Assembly (NCBI RefSeq): GCF_014750655.1
Contig: NZ_JABBXD010000006.1
Span: forward strand, 62,001-126,000
Source of the DNA: Salinimonas profundi
GTDB taxonomy: Bacteria; Pseudomonadota; Gammaproteobacteria; Enterobacterales; Alteromonadaceae
DNA length: 64,000 bases
Direction of reading: 5' to 3'
Shown here in pieces: positions 55,201-63,855 of the stretch (the stretch's first letter is position 1; each line of letters begins with the position of its first letter). The notes below the pieces were generated by a model, which made no database searches, was not told the origin of the DNA, and saw only the letters and a list, made by a program, of their open reading frames with translations. Made by a program: the position numbers and the translations under genes.

Positions 55201-56408
55201 CTATTTTAGTCGTCGTAAACGCGTCGGGTAACACGCAGACTATCGACGGCTTTGACGGTTTGTCGCTGCATCCGGCCCAAATGGCATCGGCTGATCCGGC
55301 GCTGACAAACGTAGTGGTGAATGACGAGAGTATCAGTGTGCCACCGCTGACCACTGCCGTATTCGTCAAAACTCAGCAAGGTGCTCAGGGCAGCGGTATT
55401 TCTGCACTGCCACCTTATGGTGACCAGCCTGTTTATTTACGTGGCGAAATGAATGGCTGGGGAACCTCAGATCCTTTTACCTACAAAGGAAACAATACCT
55501 ACTCACTGGATATTTTTCTGGAAACAGGCACCTACGAGTTTAAAATTGCCGACGAAGGATTTGATAAAGCCAATATAGGCGGTGGATTTACGGTAACGCC
55601 CGGTGTGGATGCTACCTTACAAAACGGTGGCAATAATCTGCAGCTGACTGTTACACAATCAGCAGACTATCAGTTTGTGTTAACGGCTGATGATGCCAGC
55701 GCACCAATGCTGACAATTACTTCAGATGCTATTAATCCGCCAGACGATACTGGTCCTTATGCAGACCCGATATATATTCGCGGCATCATGACTGACTGGC
55801 AAGCCACTGCGCCCTACTCGTTATCTTACACAGCCAATGGTATTTACACCGCGTCGGTTACGCTAAGCGCAGGACAGCATACGTTCAAAATTGCTGATGC
55901 GAACTGGCAAAGCGTAAACATCGGTGCAACAACGTCCGGTCAGATTATCGAAGCGGACGTACCGTGGGATGTAATTAACAGCGGCAGCAGTCAGGATCTG
56001 GCGTTTGTCGCGGCAACCTCCGGCGCGTATGCGTTCCGGTTAGATGCGTCGAATCCGGCAAATCCCGTGCTGACGATTTATGCCGATGTACCACCAATGG
56101 CCGAAACCCTCTACCTTCGTGGCTCCATGAACGACTGGGGAACAACCAACCCGATGACGTATGAGGGACTGGGCGTCTATGCTGCCGATGTCGACACTCC
56201 TGCAGGCACAGCATATTTTAAAGCCGCTGTAGAGAACTGGTCGCTGAATTACGGCTCAGGCAATCAGTTTGACCTGCAGACCTGGTTCCCGGTGTACGAA
56301 AATGGTGGCGACTCTGTTATCAATGTTGATGCTGCCGGCACCTATCAGTATCGCATCGATACGTCTGCCACACCGGCACAGATGAAAGTGGAAGCGTTGA
56401 ATAACTAA
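52257..56408 (+). CDS. Secreted type I pullulanase with three C-terminal starch-binding-like repeats
   Basis: 1383-aa secreted debranching enzyme that hydrolyses alpha-1,6 bonds in pullulan and branched alpha-glucans. Signal peptide about 1-22. An N-terminal pullulanase/CBM41-like region (about 25-175) is followed by a CBM48-type domain (about 300-400, [20 protein letters not shown]). The GH13 domain begins [10 protein letters not shown] and has the type I signature [20 protein letters not shown]. Nucleophile Asp 674 lies in [10 protein letters not shown], Glu 703 in YGEGWNFG and Asp 808 in [10 protein letters not shown]. Three related modules start near 1058, 1170 and 1284 ([30 protein letters not shown]). 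The family member usually has fewer such repeats. Confidence 0.94.
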   Translation: [1383 protein letters not shown]

Positions 56409-56433
56409 GCGTTTGGATCTTAATTTAACGTTG

Positions 56434-56464
56434 AAAAAACGCCCGCATCCGCGGGCGTTTTTTT
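56434..56464. terminator. Bidirectional terminator between the pullulanase gene and pckA
   Basis: A 13-bp stem AAAAAACGCCCGC / GCGGGCGTTTTTT with a 4-nt loop, flanked by A and T runs on both sides, between convergent genes. Confidence 0.9.
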
Positions 56465-56468
56465 ATAC

Positions 56469-58034
56469 TTATTGCAGGCGGGGACCGGCTGCTACAATGT
56501 CTTCGTCAACATCATATTTTTTGAAGTTATGATTAAACTCTGCAATCAGATTAGCAGCAAACTCCTCGTATTTTTGCTTATCGTCCCAGGTGTTTTTCGG
56601 GATCAACAGCGTATCGTCGACGCCCGGGACACTTACCGGCACATCCAGGTTTAGCCCGTCAATGTGTACGGTTTCCACACCAGCCAGATTACCATTCACA
56701 ATCGCATCAATGATGGCGCGGGTGGTAGGAATATCAAATCGTTTGCCTGTACCAAACGGACCGCCAGTCCAGCCAGTGTTTACCAGATATACCTTTGCGC
56801 CAAACTCACGAACACGCTTTTTCAGAAGCTCTGCATATACACCTGCTGGTCGGGGGAAAAACGGCGCACCGAAACAGGTAGAGAATGTTGACTCAATATC
56901 CGAGGTGGAACCGATTTCCGTCGACCCTACTTTGGCTGTGTAACCGCTGAGAAAGTGATAGGCCGCGGCCTCTTCGCTCAGTACCGAAACCGGCGGCAGA
57001 ACCCCACTGACATCACAGGTCAGAAATACTACCGCGCGTGGCTCACCGCCGCAGTTCTCAATGACCCGTTTGCCGATATGCTCCAGAGGATAGGCGGCGC
57101 GCGAGTTCTGAGTCAGACTGGTATCTGTATAATCCGGCGTGCGCCTGTCATCCAACACCACATTTTCTAAAATAGTGCCAAAGCGAATCGCATCCCAGAT
57201 GACCGGCTCGTTCTTTTGCGATAAGTCGATACATTTTGCATAGCAGCCGCCTTCAATATTAAACACACTCCCGGGGGCCCAACCATGCTCGTCATCACCT
57301 ATCAGATAACGATTTGGATCGGCGGACAACGTGGTTTTACCGGTGCCGGACAGCCCGAAAAATAACGTAACATCACCCTGCTCACCAATATTGGCAGAAC
57401 AGTGCATCGGTAATACCTCTTTGGCCGGCAGTAAAAAGTTTTGTACCGAGAACATCGCTTTTTTCATTTCACCAGCGTAACGCATGCCTGCCAGCAGTAC
57501 CTTTTTATGCGCAAAGTTAATAATAACGGCACCATCGCTGTTAGTGCCATCCCGCTCAGGTTCACAGCTAAAGCCCGGCGCATTCATCACTTGCCATGCC
57601 TGTTCATCATTTGGATTCCAGATATCCGGGCAGATAAATAAGTTACGGGCAAAAATATGCTGCCAGGCGGTTTCTGTACGCACCTGAAGAGGTAAGGCAT
57701 GTTTGGCATCTGCACCGACTTGCAGGTGCGATAAGAAATGCTCGCGGGATGACAGATACGCCTCGACGCGGCTCCATAACGCATCAAACTTCTCTTCATC
57801 AAAAGGACGATTGACTGCTCCCCAGTCAATATCGTTCTGCGTGCTGGGCTCTTTTACGATAAAGCGATCGGCAGGAGAACGGCCGGTCCGGTGGCCGGTT
57901 TCTACAACCAGGGCTCCGTTGTCAGCGAGCTTTCCTTCTTTGCGCGCGAGTGCAATTTCCACCAGCTCAGCTGATGTTAAGTCCTTTTTGGGTTCATGTG
58001 CGGCGGTGGGGTCAAGCGCCTTGGCAGCAGTCAT
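56469..58034 (-). CDS. pckA: Phosphoenolpyruvate carboxykinase (ATP)
   Basis: Gluconeogenic enzyme that converts oxaloacetate and ATP to PEP, CO2 and ADP. The 521-aa protein has [13 protein letters not shown], the kinase-1a loop [20 protein letters not shown], the kinase-2 [21 protein letters not shown] segment (read as DDEHGW and [10 protein letters not shown]) and [11 protein letters not shown]. It is of the ATP type. Gluconeogenesis fits growth on glucuronate-type and peptide substrates. The start at 58034 has a GGATTA-like weak site; the family N-terminus is variable. Confidence 0.97.
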   Translation of the reverse strand: MTAAKALDPTAAHEPKKDLTSAELVEIALARKEGKLADNGALVVETGHRTGRSPADRFIVKEPSTQNDIDWGAVNRPFDEEKFDALWSRVEAYLSSREHFLSHLQVGADAKHALPLQVRTETAWQHIFARNLFICPDIWNPNDEQAWQVMNAPGFSCEPERDGTNSDGAVIINFAHKKVLLAGMRYAGEMKKAMFSVQNFLLPAKEVLPMHCSANIGEQGDVTLFFGLSGTGKTTLSADPNRYLIGDDEHGWAPGSVFNIEGGCYAKCIDLSQKNEPVIWDAIRFGTILENVVLDDRRTPDYTDTSLTQNSRAAYPLEHIGKRVIENCGGEPRAVVFLTCDVSGVLPPVSVLSEEAAAYHFLSGYTAKVGSTEIGSTSDIESTFSTCFGAPFFPRPAGVYAELLKKRVREFGAKVYLVNTGWTGGPFGTGKRFDIPTTRAIIDAIVNGNLAGVETVHIDGLNLDVPVSVPGVDDTLLIPKNTWDDKQKYEEFAANLIAEFNHNFKKYDVDEDIVAAGPRLQ

Positions 58035-58446
58035 TCTGTAATCCTTAATTAACTATTTCAGTTTAACTTTCAAAAAGCAGCAATGTGTAGAAGTCTATAT
58101 AAATTAAGCCATAGAGCAAGGCTGACCAGATTGGCGAAGCGCGTTGTTTATCAGGGAAATGTAAAATTATCAGTACTCAAGTAACCTAGAAAGGCTGTTA
58201 ACAAACCCAAACACAAACAAGTAATTGATTTTAGTAGAATATAGAATCAGAAAAAACTGAAAGCAAAACCGATTGGTTACAAACAAACTTTCTATTAACT
58301 CGAAAACTGCTTAGTTATTTGGACATGGTTATCAAGCCGGATGTGGGCGCCACTTAGACTATACCAATGTTTCTTTACATATAAGCAATAAGCAATATTT
58401 ATGATTGCGCTGATATTAGGCATTGGTATAACTTGTTCGAGAGTAA
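58035..58446. other. AT-rich 412-bp divergent intergenic region
   Basis: Between pckA (minus) and the PAS chemoreceptor (plus). It must hold both promoters, but no convincing -35/-10 pair stood out. A 10-bp inverted repeat (TATACCAATG at 58360-58369, CATTGGTATA at 58421-58430) encloses 51 bp that contain a short AGCAATA direct repeat. No gene was recognised. Confidence 0.5.
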
Positions 58447-59751
58447 ATGGAGATGCCGATGCTATTTTTAAGAAAAAAGGAACAACCACCCGCCCCCCGC
58501 GATACCCTGGTGCAAGAGCGAACGGAAAACTTTTTGGCCATTGTCGATCATATGGGAATGATTGCCTTTGAGCTGGATGGTACCGTACTGGATGTGAACG
58601 ATGCGTTTTTAGGCGTGGTTGGATATGCACGGCACGAAGTGATCGGTAAGCACCACCGAACATTCTGCAAACCCGGTCTGGTTAACTCTGAGAAGTACAA
58701 AAATTTCTGGCAGGACTTAAAAGCCGGTAGATCGTTTAAAGGTCAGTTTGAACGTGTCAGCAAATCAGGCACGACACTGTGGCTTGAGGCAACCTATTTT
58801 CCGGTTAAGGACGAATTCGGTAATGTCACCCGGATTATTAAACTTGCTACCGACATCACCAAAGAACACCTTAAAGCTGTGGAAAACGAGGCACTGTTAT
58901 CTGCCCTTGGACAGTCGATGGCCGTAATTACATTTACCACTGATGGACATATTCTTAATGCTAACGAGAATTTTCTTAAGACGATGAAAGTCTCGCTTAG
59001 CGATATCATTGGTAAACATCACAGAATATTCTGCGATGACGCGTTTTATATGGAACAACCGGACTTTTGGCGAAAGCTGGCCGCCGGTGAATACCAGGCC
59101 GGCAGATTTCGCCGGTTTAATGGTAATAAACAGGAAGTGTGGCTGGAGGCTACCTACAATCCAATTCGCGATAACGAGGGCAACATAGAACGTATTGTTA
59201 AATTTGCCGCCGATATCACACCGCGAATACAAGCTGCCACCAATGCTATTAACCTGGCGTCAGACACGTCTGCAACCACTTCACAATATACAGATGAAGC
59301 TATTTCTTCGCTCGCCGCAGCGCAGGATATTTCAGTTGCTATTCGTCAGCAGGTTACAGTCGCAAATGAAAGCAGCGAAAAACTTGCAACCCAGGCCACT
59401 GACATTCGCAACATCGTAGGCACCATCCGAAGTATTGCCGAGCAAACAAACCTGCTGGCATTAAATGCTGCAATTGAAGCCGCCCGGGCTGCTGAGGCCG
59501 GTCGCGGCTTTGCCGTGGTTGCTGATGAGGTGCGTACCCTTGCCGCAAGAGCCAGTGATGCCACGCAGGATATTGAAGACGTGGTTACCACGAATTCCGG
59601 GCTTATCGACGACATCAACGCACAAATGAATGACATCGACAAAAGCGCCGCTCAGGGGCATGACGCCGTATCCTCCGTTTCAGGCAGCGTTGAACAGGTT
59701 AAATCAGGGATGCAAATGCTGGTACAGGCGGTTAAAAAACTGGTCCAGTAA
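58447..59751 (+). CDS. Soluble PAS-PAS chemoreceptor
   Basis: 434-aa cytoplasmic methyl-accepting-type protein without membrane helices. Two PAS domains (about 28-140 and 150-265) each have the GKHHRxFC motif ([26 protein letters not shown]) and an [22 protein letters not shown] strand, followed by PAC-like ends. Together these resemble energy- or redox-sensing receptors such as BdlA and Aer-2 types. The signalling tip [20 protein letters not shown] lies near 331. The cytoplasmic domain is short and has no HAMP. GGAG at 58449-58452 suits the ATG at 58459, so that may be the true start. Signal and cofactor are unknown. Confidence 0.88.
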   Translation: MEMPMLFLRKKEQPPAPRDTLVQERTENFLAIVDHMGMIAFELDGTVLDVNDAFLGVVGYARHEVIGKHHRTFCKPGLVNSEKYKNFWQDLKAGRSFKGQFERVSKSGTTLWLEATYFPVKDEFGNVTRIIKLATDITKEHLKAVENEALLSALGQSMAVITFTTDGHILNANENFLKTMKVSLSDIIGKHHRIFCDDAFYMEQPDFWRKLAAGEYQAGRFRRFNGNKQEVWLEATYNPIRDNEGNIERIVKFAADITPRIQAATNAINLASDTSATTSQYTDEAISSLAAAQDISVAIRQQVTVANESSEKLATQATDIRNIVGTIRSIAEQTNLLALNAAIEAARAAEAGRGFAVVADEVRTLAARASDATQDIEDVVTTNSGLIDDINAQMNDIDKSAAQGHDAVSSVSGSVEQVKSGMQMLVQAVKKLVQ

Positions 59752-59759
59752 CTTGCAAC

Positions 59760-59781
59760 GCCTGTCATAGTCAGGCTTATT
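59760..59781 (+). terminator. Weak terminator-like hairpin after the PAS chemoreceptor
   Basis: GCCTG / CAGGC 5-bp stem with a 7-nt loop, followed only by TTATT. Weak. Confidence 0.35.
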
Positions 59782-59851
59782 CCTGATGCTTATACTCATT
59801 CACACCTGTAGCTTAGAGGATTCAGATAAAGCGACACGTATTTATCAACAT

Positions 59852-61060
59852 TTACCAATTCCAGAGCGTACCGTCTTCCAGCCGGTTAACCGGTAAGGCC
59901 GCGCGCTTGTAGGGATATTTACTTGCCAGCTTCTCGTCAATATCCACGCCATGCCCTGGTGCTTCTCCGGGAGTGAAAAAGCCTTTGTCAAACGTATAAT
60001 CAAATGTGAAAACTGATTCCATTTCCTTTGAGTGCGGCATGTGTTCCTGAATCCCGAAATTTGGTACCCAGTAATCAAAGTGCAATGCTGCTCCCATGCA
60101 AACCGGCGATAAATCGGTGGCACCATGAAAGCCAGTGCGTACATTGAACAGCGCGGCAAAATCAGCGATTCGGCGGACCTGGGTTATGCCACCGGCGTGT
60201 GCGATGGTTGAGCGGATGTAATCAATGTATTGGTTTTGTATTAGCTCACGACAATCATGAACAGAGTTAAATACCTCGCCTACCGCCAGCGGCGTGGTCG
60301 TGTGCTCCCGAATAAGTCTGAAGCTTTCCTGATTTTCAGCAGGCACACAATCTTCCAGCCAGAATAACTTAAAAGGTTCCAGCTCTTTTCCTAGCCGCGC
60401 CGCTTCGATGGGAGTGAGCCTGTGATGAACATCATGCAGTAAGTGCACATCAAAACCATATTTGCTGCGAACGGCATCAAATAATTCAGGCATGAAATTA
60501 AGATACTTTTCGGTTGACCAGACGCTTTCTGAAGGCAAATCTGCATCAGCTGGTTCATATTTATGACCGTCTTTGGCAACCCCATATGTGCTGGCCATTC
60601 CTGGTATGCCGGATTGAACGCGCACAGCTTTGTAGCCGGCCTCTACCGCCTGACCGACAGCCTCCAGGGTCGATGCCATGCACTGTCCATTCGCATGGGT
60701 ATAGGTCATAATCCGGTCACGACTGCGCCCACCCAGCAACTGGTAAAGCGGCAAACCCGCTACCTTGCCTTTGATATCCCACAACGCAACATCGACGGCT
60801 GCCAGTGCGGTCATACCGACCGGGCCACGACGCCAGTATGCACCGCGATAAAAAAACTGCCAGATATCTTCGATTCGATGTGGGTCTTTGCCAATAAGTG
60901 CCGGTACCACATAATCGCGCAGATAGCTGACTACCGACTTTTCACGTCCATTAAGTGTGGCATCACCAATTCCGTATACCCCCTCGTCGGTCACAATTTT
61001 TAGTGTCACAAAGTTACGCCCCGGAGAGCACACAATCACTTTGGCATCAATAATTTTCAT
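59852..61060 (-). CDS. manD: D-mannonate dehydratase (ManD, enolase superfamily)
   Basis: 402-aa enzyme converting D-mannonate to 2-keto-3-deoxy-D-gluconate. The N-terminal cap begins [20 protein letters not shown] and has [19 protein letters not shown], very like the Novosphingobium ManD. The barrel has DVHHRLTP (metal Asp and catalytic His), [11 protein letters not shown] and [10 protein letters not shown] for the other metal ligands, RVQSGIPG, and [20 protein letters not shown]. The exact ManD-type motifs argue against galactonate dehydratase. It follows the TRAP transporter and GH67 genes, so it probably handles mannonate from glucuronate. Confidence 0.9.
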   Translation of the reverse strand: MKIIDAKVIVCSPGRNFVTLKIVTDEGVYGIGDATLNGREKSVVSYLRDYVVPALIGKDPHRIEDIWQFFYRGAYWRRGPVGMTALAAVDVALWDIKGKVAGLPLYQLLGGRSRDRIMTYTHANGQCMASTLEAVGQAVEAGYKAVRVQSGIPGMASTYGVAKDGHKYEPADADLPSESVWSTEKYLNFMPELFDAVRSKYGFDVHLLHDVHHRLTPIEAARLGKELEPFKLFWLEDCVPAENQESFRLIREHTTTPLAVGEVFNSVHDCRELIQNQYIDYIRSTIAHAGGITQVRRIADFAALFNVRTGFHGATDLSPVCMGAALHFDYWVPNFGIQEHMPHSKEMESVFTFDYTFDKGFFTPGEAPGHGVDIDEKLASKYPYKRAALPVNRLEDGTLWNW

Positions 61061-61081
61061 GATGGATTTCCCCGTTTGGAG

Positions 61082-62359
61082 TTAGTAAATCAGTTCAGGC
61101 AAAAACAGGACGATAGAGGGGAAAAGAGCCATTAGCGTGATCAATCCCATTACCGCCAGATAAAACGGCCAGGCCGCGCTGACATATTCGTCTGTAGGGC
61201 ACTGCATGATGTTGCACACCGAATACATCGCAATACCTACCGGCGGTGTTGTCCCTCCGAAGGTAACAATGATCATCATCAGTACACCAAAATGAATCGG
61301 GTCTATGCCCACCGCCTGGACGACCGGCACAAGAATCGGCGTCAGTAGCAGCACAATAACCGTTCCTTCCATTAACATGCCTACAAAGAGCAAAAAAATC
61401 AGACATAACAACAGCACAAGAATTGGCTGACTGGTCAGGTCACTGACAGCCTGCGCCAACGATACAGGGAGCTGCTGATAGGCGACAACATACCCCACCA
61501 CCCCGGCGCTTAAAATAATCAGCATAATCATACCGATATCATCAATACTGTCTTTCAAAGATGTAATAAGGCTGTCAAACGTAAGCTCCCGATAGCACCA
61601 GAAGCCGATGATACCGGCGTAGACTACCGCAAAGGTGCCCGCTTCTGAGGGCGTAAAAATACCAAAGCGAATAGTGACAATCAGAATGACGGGGAACAAC
61701 AGTGCCCATTTACAAGCGTTCATTGAACGCAATATTTGTCGCAGATCAGGTCGCTTCTCGCCCTCGGCTTGCTCCGGATAATGCTTTTTAACCTGGAAAA
61801 AAACAGTGAGCATCAGCGTCACTGTCAGCAAGATGCCCGGGACAATTCCTGCAATAAATAATTTGCCGATAGATACATTGCCCACAAAGCCGTACAAAAT
61901 AAGGCCGATACTGGGTGGAATACAGGCTGTGATTAATGCACTGATGGTGACAATGGCGGCACTGAATCCTTTGCCCAGCCCGGACCTCTGCATTGGTGTT
62001 CCCAGTATACGAGCCTGCATCGCCGCATCAGCAATGGCTGAGCCCGACACTCCGCCCATCAGTGCGCTGAGAATAATGGTGACATGGGCCAGGCCGCCGG
62101 CAATCCAGGCCACCAGCAAATTTGAAAAACTTATCAGCCGCTGCGTGATGCCGGAATGATTCATAATATGTCCGGCCAGAATGAAAAAAGGCACTGCCAG
62201 CAACGGAAAGCTTTGACTACTGGCGACCAGCCGCTGCACAGCCACTGCCATGGGCAGGCTATCTGCGTTTACAAAATAGCTCAGCCCGGCAATGAGAAGA
62301 CAAAATGCCAGGGGAAGCCCAATAGCCAGCAAAAGAAGAAACAGCAACAGCATCATCAT
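61082..62359 (-). CDS. TRAP transporter large permease DctM
   Basis: 425-aa multi-span inner-membrane subunit of a tripartite ATP-independent periplasmic transporter. Family segments are VPFFILAGHIMNHSGITQRL, GGVSGSAIADAAMQARILG, ITACIPPSIGLILYGFVGN, FVGMLMEGTVIVLLLTPIL and GGTTPPVGIAMYSVCNIM. Its start overlaps the dctQ stop by 4 bp. With DctP and DctQ it imports a carboxylate, probably a glucuronate-containing sugar acid given the neighbours. Confidence 0.93.
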   Translation of the reverse strand: MMMLLLFLLLLAIGLPLAFCLLIAGLSYFVNADSLPMAVAVQRLVASSQSFPLLAVPFFILAGHIMNHSGITQRLISFSNLLVAWIAGGLAHVTIILSALMGGVSGSAIADAAMQARILGTPMQRSGLGKGFSAAIVTISALITACIPPSIGLILYGFVGNVSIGKLFIAGIVPGILLTVTLMLTVFFQVKKHYPEQAEGEKRPDLRQILRSMNACKWALLFPVILIVTIRFGIFTPSEAGTFAVVYAGIIGFWCYRELTFDSLITSLKDSIDDIGMIMLIILSAGVVGYVVAYQQLPVSLAQAVSDLTSQPILVLLLCLIFLLFVGMLMEGTVIVLLLTPILVPVVQAVGIDPIHFGVLMMIIVTFGGTTPPVGIAMYSVCNIMQCPTDEYVSAAWPFYLAVMGLITLMALFPSIVLFLPELIY

Positions 62360-62823
62360 AATCCTGCCTCCGGATTCTCACGATGATGACGCCCTGTCAG
62401 GCGGCTAACCAGAGTCAGAATCATTAGTACAGCGCCTACCGGTACACAAAGTGTTACCCAGCGATAGGCAATGCTGGTGCTCCCCAGTGTTCGCTGCGGA
62501 TTTGCCATAAACAGCTCAACTCCAAACCAAACAAGAACACCAAGAACGACGATCATCAGCACATCCAAGCCAGAGAAAAGCAGTTCTCTGTAGGCCGGAT
62601 GTAGACGCCGGGTAAAAATATCCACACTCGCGTGTTGTCCGTGATGAAATGTCTGATTGGCCGCAAGCATTGCCAGCCAGGCGAACAGTAACTGTGCAAC
62701 ATCTACCGACCAGATAATCGGATAGCCAAGTGTTCGCATAATGGCAGCGATAAACACCAGAAACACGATGGCAACCAGCAACAGCACACACAGCCAACGC
62801 TCAATGCGATGAATCATTTGCAT
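62356..62823 (-). CDS. TRAP transporter small permease DctQ
   Basis: 155-aa four-helix membrane subunit. The second helix region, RTLGYPIIWSVDVAQLLFAW, is typical for DctQ, as is HHGQHASVDIFTRRLHP. It overlaps dctM by 4 bp and the 3' end of dctP by 23 bp, so the three are translationally coupled. Confidence 0.9.
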   Translation of the reverse strand: MQMIHRIERWLCVLLLVAIVFLVFIAAIMRTLGYPIIWSVDVAQLLFAWLAMLAANQTFHHGQHASVDIFTRRLHPAYRELLFSGLDVLMIVVLGVLVWFGVELFMANPQRTLGSTSIAYRWVTLCVPVGAVLMILTLVSRLTGRHHRENPEAGL

Positions 62824-63844
62824 CGTCAGCCTCCTGTAACAGTGTTTGGATATCCTGGAACAATGCTGCGTAGCCTAGATTTTTATAAACCACCTTGGCA
62901 GATTGCCGGAACGGCGCAGTATCAGGCTCTGCAATCACCACCCCGTGCGCTTTAAGCGCCTCTTCAATTTTTACCTCTTCAGCGCGTACCTGCTGCGACG
63001 CAAAACTGCCTGCCTCTATGGCCGCTCGCGTAACAATTTTTTGCTGGCGTGGAGTAAGTGACTGATACCAGCGCTCACTTCCCACCAGACCGGAGATGAG
63101 CTGGATGTGCCCGGTTTTGGTGACATGCGTTATAACTTCATATAAGCGCGCGCCCCACATACCGGTATATTGCGCCTCTGCTGCATCTATAACCTGCTGC
63201 TGAAGACCGCTGTACACCTCCGCCCAGGCCAGTGGTGTGGGTGTGGCGCCCATCGCTTCGATAGTTTGTATCCAGACCGGTGCGCCGATAGTGCGCATTC
63301 TTATTCCTTGCAAATCCGCTGGTGCAGACACCGGTTTTTGGGTCAGCAGATGTCTTGCACCCTGCCACCAGTTAAATGAAAAAATATGCAGTCCGTGGCG
63401 CGTAGCCAGGCTGTCTGCCCATTCAGAAAAAAGAGGCGAATCAACCAATACATTGAGCTGCCCGTAATCTTCAACAAGGTAAGGGGCCCCAAGTATGCCA
63501 AGCTCATTCTGGTAAACCGCCAGCCTTCCTCCATCGGCAAGTACGGCCACGTTGGCGCCCAGCATCGCCTGTTCGAGCATATCGCTGTCATTGCCCAGCT
63601 GCGATCCCACAAAAATGCGCACAGAAAGACGCCCCTGTGACGCCGTCTCTACCTGATTTTTAAATTTCACCAACCCTTCGTACATAGGATCGTTGGTACT
63701 TAGTGATGTGATGACATTCAGGGTAGAGTCAGCAGCCACAGGCATCGCTAACAATAAGAAGGCAGCAACACTCAGAACACGTTTGCGCAGACACGCGGTT
63801 ACCCATGTTCTGAATGTTTTGGCGATTGATGCAAGTACGGACAT
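62801..63844 (-). CDS. TRAP transporter solute-binding protein DctP
   Basis: 347-aa periplasmic binding protein. Signal sequence (about 1-38) ends AMPVAADS. It has the DctP-family features FKNQVETASQGRLSVRIFVG, VWIQTIEAMGATPTPLAWAE and EVYSGLQQQVIDAAEAQYTG. The conserved Arg in GIRMRTIGAP binds the substrate carboxylate. It begins 11 bp after the stop of the GH67 gene. The substrate is inferred to be a uronate or aldonate. Confidence 0.92.
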   Translation of the reverse strand: MSVLASIAKTFRTWVTACLRKRVLSVAAFLLLAMPVAADSTLNVITSLSTNDPMYEGLVKFKNQVETASQGRLSVRIFVGSQLGNDSDMLEQAMLGANVAVLADGGRLAVYQNELGILGAPYLVEDYGQLNVLVDSPLFSEWADSLATRHGLHIFSFNWWQGARHLLTQKPVSAPADLQGIRMRTIGAPVWIQTIEAMGATPTPLAWAEVYSGLQQQVIDAAEAQYTGMWGARLYEVITHVTKTGHIQLISGLVGSERWYQSLTPRQQKIVTRAAIEAGSFASQQVRAEEVKIEEALKAHGVVIAEPDTAPFRQSAKVVYKNLGYAALFQDIQTLLQEADDANDSSH

Positions 63845-63855
63845 ACCTTGCTACG

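Noticed and set aside
58295-58663. A 122-codon minus-strand frame spanning the gap before the PAS receptor.
   Set aside because: Half of it is antisense to the receptor start, codon use is poor, and no motif or ribosome-binding site is seen.
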